NCBI GenBank assembly: GCA_012838715.1
Contig: DUOR01000204.1
Span: 1 to 10,009, forward strand
DNA length: 10,009 nt
Direction of reading: 5' to 3'
Origin: Actinomycetales bacterium
GTDB taxonomy: Bacteria > Actinomycetota > Actinomycetes > Mycobacteriales > Mycobacteriaceae
Translations under genes and position numbers: made by a program
Shown: in pieces, positions 6,010-10,009 of the stretch
Layout: every line of letters starts with the position of its first letter
Position numbering within the stretch: position 1 is the first letter of the stretch
Notes under the pieces: model-generated
Database searches by the model: none
What the model saw: the letters and a program-made list of their open reading frames with translations, nothing else
What the model was told of the DNA's origin: nothing

Positions 6010-9000
6010 CCGAGGATCCCCGTGCCCAAGGTGGCCTTCAGGTCGCCGAAGAGGCTCGGGCCCTTCTCCACGCGCAGGTGGTCGCCGAGGACCATCAGCG
6101 TCGAGTTGTTGCCCTCGACGAGGTTGAGGTACACGTCCGAGTCGCCCTTGTTGGCCAACAGCACCTGCTTGAGCTTCGTGATGTTGTCCGGGGTGCACTG
6201 GTCGGTGCGCATGGTCAGGCGAATCGGGCTGCCCGAACCGTTCAGGCCCAGGTCCGGCACCTTCAGGTCGTCGCAGACGATGGACAGTCGGTCGTCGCGG
6301 TACTGAACGCGCGCGTTGACCAGCACGATCGCATCCTCGGCGACCATGGTCGACACCATCGCGTAGGTCCGCGGGAACGCGAGCACCTCGACGGAGGCGC
6401 CGTTGTGATCTTCCAGGCCGATGATGGCCCAGGGCAGGCCGTCCTTGTTCACGCGCCGGTCGACGCTGGAGATGATGCCGCCGATGACGACGTTGGAGTT
6501 GTGCGGCACTTCGCCGCCGACGATCGTCGTGATGGCGGTATCCGTCTGCTGCGCCAGCGACTCCTCGAAACCGTCGAGCGGGTGGCCCGAGACGTACAGG
6601 CCCAGCATCTCGCGCTCCAGGGCCAGTTCGTGCTTGCGCTCCCAGTTCTCCTCGGGGATCGGCATCTGGAAGACGTTGACCTCCTCGTCCTCGTCGCCGC
6701 CGCCGAAACCGGCGAACAGGTCGAACTGCCCCTTGTCGGCGGCCTTCTTCGTCGGCAGCACCGCGTCGACCGCGTCCTCGTGGATGAGGGCGAGGCCCTT
6801 GCGCGGGTGGCCCATCGAGTCGAAGGCGCCGCCCTTGATCAGTGACTCGGTGACGCGCTTCGAGCACGGCAGCGTGTCGATCTTGTCCAGGTAGTCGGAG
6901 AAGTCCTTGTACGCGCCCTTCTCCCTGCGGGTGGCGATGATGGAGTCCACCACGTCGCGGCCGACGTTGCGGATGCCGCCGAGGCCGAAGCGGATGTCGT
7001 CGCCGACGGACTGGAAGTTCAGGGCCGACTCGTTGACGTCGGGCGACAGCACGTGGATGCCCAGGTGGCGGCAGTCCGACAGGTAGATGGCGGACTTGTC
7101 CTTGTTGTCCGCCACCGAGGTCAGCAGCGCGGCCATGTACTCGGGCGCGTAATTGGCCTTCAGGTACGCGGTCCAGAAGGACACCAGGCCGTAGCCGGCG
7201 GCGTGCGACTTGTTGAACGCGTAACCGGCGAACGGGAGGATCGTGTCCCACAGCGTCTTGATCGCGGCATCCGAGAATCCGTTGGACTTCATGCCCGCCT
7301 CGAAGGTGATGAACTCCTTCTCCAGCACCTCCGGCTTCTTCTTGCCCATGGCCTTGCGGAAGCCGTCGGCCTGGCCGGCCGTGTAGTTCGCCACCTTCTG
7401 CGAGATCCTCATGATCTGCTCCTGGTAGACGATGAGGCCGTAGGTCTCCGCGAGGATCTCCTCCAGCGCCTCCTCGAGCTCCGGGTGGATGGGCACGATG
7501 GGCTTGCGGCCGTTCTTGCGGTCGGCGTACTCCCAGTGCGCCTCGACGCCCATCGGGCCCGGGCGGTACAGCGCAAGCGCCGCCACGATGTCGTTGAAGC
7601 CGGTGGGGCGCATGCGCTTCAGCAGTTCGCGCATGCCGCCGGAGTCCAGCTGGAACACGCCGAGGGTGTCGCCGCGGGCCAGCAGCTCGTAGGTGGGGGC
7701 GTCCTCGACGGCGAGGGTGTCCAGGTCGATGTCGTCGCCGCGGTTGGACTTGATGTTCTCCAGGCAGTCGCCGATGACCGTGAGGTTGCGCAGGCCCAGG
7801 AAGTCCATCTTCAGCAGGCCGATGGCCTCGCACGCCGGGTAGTCCCAGCCGGTGATGATGGCGCCGTCGGCGCCGCGCTTCCACATCGGGATGTGGTCCA
7901 GCAGCGGCACCGACGCCATGATCACCGCGCAGGCGTGGACGCCGGTCTGGCGGACGACGCCCTCCAGGCCGCGGGCGGTTTCGTAGATGCGGGCGACGTC
8001 CGGGTCGGTCTCGATGAGCTGGCGGACCTCGGCGGCCTCGCCGTACCGCTCGTGCGAGGGGTCGACGATGCCGCCCAGCGGGATGTCCTTCGCCATGATC
8101 GGCGGCGGCAGGGCCTTCGTGATGCGGTCGGCGATCTGGTAGCCAGGCTGGCCGAACTGCACGCGGGCGGAGTCCTTGATCGCCTGCTTGGTCTTCACCG
8201 TGCCGAAGGTGACCACCTGCGCGACCTTGTCCTCGCCCCACTTGTCGGCGGCGTAGCGGATCATCTCGTCGCGGCGGCGGTCGTCGAAGTCGATGTCGAT
8301 GTCGGGCGCGGACGGACGCTCCGGGTTGAGGAAGCGCTCGAACAGCAGGCCGTGCTCGATGGGGTCGATGTTGGTGATCCACGTGGCGTACGCGACCAGC
8401 GCGCCGGCGGCGGAACCACGGCCCGGGCCGACCTTGATGCCGATCTCGCGGGCGTGCTTGATGATGTCCGCGACGATGAGGAAGTACGACGGGTAACCCT
8501 TGCCGTCGATGACCTCGATCTCGTACTCGGCCCGGCGGATGTACTCCTCCGGGACCTCCTTGCCCTCGAAACGCTTCTTCAGGCCCTCCATCACCTCGTG
8601 GTGCAGCCACGTGGTGGGCGTATGCCCCTCCGGCACGTCGGCAAGCGGCATGCGGTCGTGCGGGTGCGACTCCCAGATTTCGTCGTAGTCGCCGACCCGC
8701 TCCGCGATGAGCAGCGTGTTGTCGCAGCCGTCCGGCACCAGGTGATCCCAGGTGGCGCGCATTTCGGCGGCGGTCTTGATGTAGTAGCCGTCGCCGTCGA
8801 ACTTGAAGCGGTCCGGGTCGTGGAGGGTCTTGCCGGTCTGCACGCACAGCATCGCCTCGTGGGCCTTCGCCTGGTCGCGGGTGACGTAGTGGCAGTCGTT
8901 GGTGACCACCGGCGGCAGATTCAGCTTCCGGCCGATTTCCAGCAGCTCGTCGCGCACCCGCTTCTCGATGTCCAGGTCATGGTCCATCAGCTCCAGGAAG

Positions 9001-9560
9001 TAATTGTCCTTCCCGTAGATGTCCTGCCACATGCCCGCCGCCTGCAGCGCCTCGTTGAACTGGCCCAGGCGCAGGCGCGTCTGCACGTCGCCGGAAGGGC
9101 AGCCGGTCGTGGCGATGATGCCCTCCGCCCGCTCCGCGATGATCTCCGCGTCCATGCGCGGGTACTTGCCCATCTGGCCCTCGTAGGACGCCATCGACGA
9201 CAGGTAGAAGAGGTTGTGCAGGCCCTGCACGTTCTCCGCCAACATCGTCTGGTGCAGGTAGGAACCGCGGCCCGAGACGTCGTCGCCCTTCTGGTGCGGG
9301 TCGCCCCACTGGATGCGGTTCTTGTTGAAGCGGCTCTCCGGCGCCATGTACGCCTCGATGCCGATGATGGGCTTCACGCCCTTGGCCTTCATCTGCCGGT
9401 AGAACGCGTCCGAGCCGAACATGTTCCCGTGGTCCGTGACGCCCACCGCGGGCATCCCCTGCCGCGACACTTCGTCGGCAAGCAGATCGATCTTCGCCAT
9501 CCCGTCGAGCATCGAGTATTCGGTGTGGTTGTGGAGGTGCACGAACGACGAATTGGCCAT
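6006..9560 (-). CDS. dnaE: DNA polymerase III alpha subunit, replicative (DnaE1 type)
   Basis: This 1184-residue protein copies the chromosome within the cytoplasmic replisome. The N-terminal PHP domain (about 1-290) keeps its metal ligands: HLHNH (8-12), Asp19, TDHGN (42-46), Glu69, His103, Cys154 and DCH (222-224). In mycobacterial DnaE1 this domain is the proofreading 3'-5' exonuclease, so the same is likely here. The polymerase core has GPGRGSAAG (378-386) and the catalytic aspartates Asp420 and Asp422 in PDIDIDF, with the third, Asp586, in [15 protein letters not shown] (945-949) is a beta-clamp-binding motif. A helix-hairpin-helix lies near 855-865 (GLGGIRNVG), and an OB fold at about 1008-1095 follows. 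The ATG at 9560 has no Shine-Dalgarno but a TACAAT 7 bases upstream, implying leaderless mRNA. It ends within a CTAG shared with the convergent lipoprotein gene. Confidence 0.98.
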   Translation of the reverse strand: MANSSFVHLHNHTEYSMLDGMAKIDLLADEVSRQGMPAVGVTDHGNMFGSDAFYRQMKAKGVKPIIGIEAYMAPESRFNKNRIQWGDPHQKGDDVSGRGSYLHQTMLAENVQGLHNLFYLSSMASYEGQMGKYPRMDAEIIAERAEGIIATTGCPSGDVQTRLRLGQFNEALQAAGMWQDIYGKDNYFLELMDHDLDIEKRVRDELLEIGRKLNLPPVVTNDCHYVTRDQAKAHEAMLCVQTGKTLHDPDRFKFDGDGYYIKTAAEMRATWDHLVPDGCDNTLLIAERVGDYDEIWESHPHDRMPLADVPEGHTPTTWLHHEVMEGLKKRFEGKEVPEEYIRRAEYEIEVIDGKGYPSYFLIVADIIKHAREIGIKVGPGRGSAAGALVAYATWITNIDPIEHGLLFERFLNPERPSAPDIDIDFDDRRRDEMIRYAADKWGEDKVAQVVTFGTVKTKQAIKDSARVQFGQPGYQIADRITKALPPPIMAKDIPLGGIVDPSHERYGEAAEVRQLIETDPDVARIYETARGLEGVVRQTGVHACAVIMASVPLLDHIPMWKRGADGAIITGWDYPACEAIGLLKMDFLGLRNLTVIGDCLENIKSNRGDDIDLDTLAVEDAPTYELLARGDTLGVFQLDSGGMRELLKRMRPTGFNDIVAALALYRPGPMGVEAHWEYADRKNGRKPIVPIHPELEEALEEILAETYGLIVYQEQIMRISQKVANYTAGQADGFRKAMGKKKPEVLEKEFITFEAGMKSNGFSDAAIKTLWDTILPFAGYAFNKSHAAGYGLVSFWTAYLKANYAPEYMAALLTSVADNKDKSAIYLSDCRHLGIHVLSPDVNESALNFQSVGDDIRFGLGGIRNVGRDVVDSIIATRREKGAYKDFSDYLDKIDTLPCSKRVTESLIKGGAFDSMGHPRKGLALIHEDAVDAVLPTKKAADKGQFDLFAGFGGGDEDEEVNVFQMPIPEENWERKHELALEREMLGLYVSGHPLDGFEESLAQQTDTAITTIVGGEVPHNSNVVIGGIISSVDRRVNKDGLPWAIIGLEDHNGASVEVLAFPRTYAMVSTMVAEDAIVLVNARVQYRDDRLSIVCDDLKVPDLGLNGSGSPIRLTMRTDQCTPDNITKLKQVLLANKGDSDVYLNLVEGNNSTLMVLGDHLRVEKGPSLFGDLKATLGTGILG

Positions 9561-9567
9561 GGCCCGG

Positions 9568-9573
9568 ATTGTA
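9568..9573 (-). promoter_or_regulatory. -10 element (TACAAT) for leaderless dnaE transcription
   Basis: TACAAT on the minus strand is a near-consensus -10 and ends 7 bases before the dnaE ATG, so the mRNA should begin at the start codon. A possible -35, TTGGCA (9598-9593), lies 19 bases further up, a long spacer. Confidence 0.6.
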
Positions 9574-9623
9574 GGCCGTCGGCCGGATTGGATGCCAAGG
9601 GTCGCACCGCCGGCTTCCCTACC

Positions 9624-9653
9624 TGCACATATTCATTTGAATAGACGTGTGCA
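9624..9653. repeat. AT-rich nested inverted repeat, candidate operator
   Basis: TATTCA-TT-TGAATA (9630-9643) is a perfect 6-bp inverted repeat, flanked by TGCACA (9624-9629) and TGTGCA (9648-9653), a second perfect 6-bp pair offset by GACG on one side. It sits in the AT-richest stretch of a GC-rich region. It ends 20 bases before the plus-strand -10 of the small gene, so it covers that promoter's -35 zone. It looks like a repressor or activator site. It does not fit the GlxR, DtxR or LexA consensus as I know them. Confidence 0.45.
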
Positions 9654-9673
9654 AGGTCACGTTACCGAAGCTT

Positions 9674-9679
9674 TACAAT
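9674..9679 (+). promoter_or_regulatory. -10 element (TACAAT) for the 54-residue gene
   Basis: TACAAT on the plus strand lies 122 bases before the ATG at 9802. Transcription would start near 9686 and leave a 5' UTR of about 115 bases. The ten bases TACAATCCGG (9674-9683) are identical to the dnaE promoter core on the other strand. No good -35 is visible. Confidence 0.5.
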
Positions 9680-9801
9680 CCGGCGGGCCGTCCCCATACT
9701 TGAGCGCATCCTCACGTTTCGCCAATGGAACGTATTTCCGCGCTTCCGGCTCCAGCCGTGCTGAAGCACCCGCAACCGGCACCGACCGAAAGGACCGCAC
9801 C

Positions 9802-9966
9802 ATGTTCGCTCCCCTGCCCGACGGCGTGTACACCCTCTTCCCCGCCCAGGCCCTGAACAACGCCATCGCCACCATGGACCGCCGCCCCGTCGCGGCCGGC
9901 TACCTGGCCGACGGCGACATCGTGTCCTCCGAGTCGGACAACACCAAGTACAGCTGGCTCGTCTAG
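9802..9966 (+). CDS. 54-residue hypothetical small protein
   Basis: The ATG is preceded by GAAAGGA, 7 bases away, one of the best ribosome sites in the window. All but one or two of the codons end in G or C and are the preferred ones (TTC, CTG, AAC, GAC, ATC, AAG), suggesting strong expression. The frame remains open far upstream, but codon quality drops sharply before this ATG. The protein is soluble, with no signal peptide, membrane helix or cysteine. Its pattern, GVYTLFPAQ near the start, a central Gly-Asp-Ile-Val and a closing Tyr-Ser-Trp-Leu-Val, loosely resembles one repeat of a ricin-type beta-trefoil; this is a weak inference. It diverges from dnaE and has a promoter of its own, a 115-base UTR and an upstream palindrome. 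I do not know its function. Confidence 0.8.
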   Translation: MFAPLPDGVYTLFPAQALNNAIATMDRRPVAAGYLADGDIVSSESDNTKYSWLV

Positions 9967-10009
9967 TACGACCGCACCCCCATACGCGCGCGGCACCGGG
10001 GGCACGGGC

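Noticed and set aside
5044..8847. 1267-codon open frame on the minus strand
   Set aside because: It runs in another frame of dnaE and then antisense through the lipoprotein and DUF6308-like genes. Its composition is Arg/Gly/Pro-rich and it has no recognisable motif.
7053..9644. 863-codon open frame on the plus strand opposite dnaE
   Set aside because: It is antisense to a complete, motif-confirmed dnaE. Its protein is rich in Arg, His, Val and Gln in the way of antisense frames in GC-rich genes, with no domain.
9647..9661. GlxR/CRP-like site (TGTG...TCAC)
   Set aside because: The half-sites are 5 bases apart, not the 7 expected from TGTGA-N6-TCACA, and the outer bases do not match.
9725..9856. 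Upstream ORF from ATG 9725 overlapping the 54-residue gene in another frame
   Set aside because: It has no ribosome site and poor third-position GC, and it runs through the well-supported gene out of frame.
9977..10002. CCCCC/GGGGG pairing after the 54-residue gene as a terminator
   Set aside because: The stem is only 5 bp with a 16-base loop, no T-run is seen, and the window ends here.
9712..10005. 97-codon minus-strand open frame over the small gene
   Set aside because: It is antisense to the 54-residue gene, has no ribosome site support, and its Gly/Val-rich composition is typical of a shadow frame.

Overview
The window looks like chromosome of a high-GC Corynebacterium or close relative. 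The IlvA protein follows the short corynebacterial form of threonine dehydratase along its whole length. The replicative polymerase has the actinobacterial DnaE1 layout and a length (1184 aa) typical of that group. Codons end almost always in G or C, and several promoters are of the bare TANNNT type with no 5' leader. From memory, ilvA and dnaE1 also lie close together in C. glutamicum. I see no phage, insertion sequence, CRISPR, tRNA or rRNA.

Layout. (1) 1-1450, minus: amino-terminal 483 residues of a large protein I do not recognise, running off the left edge. (2) 1510-1534: intrinsic terminator for the next gene. (3) 1567-3180, minus: a 14-helix QacA/SmvA-like MFS drug exporter. (4) 3181-3385: a structured, probably regulatory leader for that exporter. 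(5) 3386-4687, minus: ilvA. (6) 4688-4789: divergent promoter region. (7) 4790-5473, plus: a DUF6308-like protein with a helix-hairpin-helix-like segment. (8) 5500-6009, plus: a small lipoprotein. (9) 6006-9560, minus: dnaE, meeting the lipoprotein gene tail to tail with a 4-base overlap. (10) 9561-9801: divergent control region with two identical promoter cores and an AT-rich nested inverted repeat. (11) 9802-9966, plus: a 54-residue protein. No stretch over 300 bases lacks a gene.

The genes do not form one operon. ilvA serves isoleucine synthesis, dnaE is the replicative polymerase, and the exporter is a stand-alone efflux gene with its own promoter, leader and terminator. The main point of interest is the exporter leader: its Shine-Dalgarno is the 3' arm of a perfect 9-bp stem closing a domain of three hairpins, and the opposite arm can instead pair with an upstream hairpin. 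This is the architecture of a translational switch, of a class I do not recognise. Other points are the recurrent placement of -10 hexamers 6-8 bases before start codons, and the paired promoters and palindrome upstream of the 54-residue gene.
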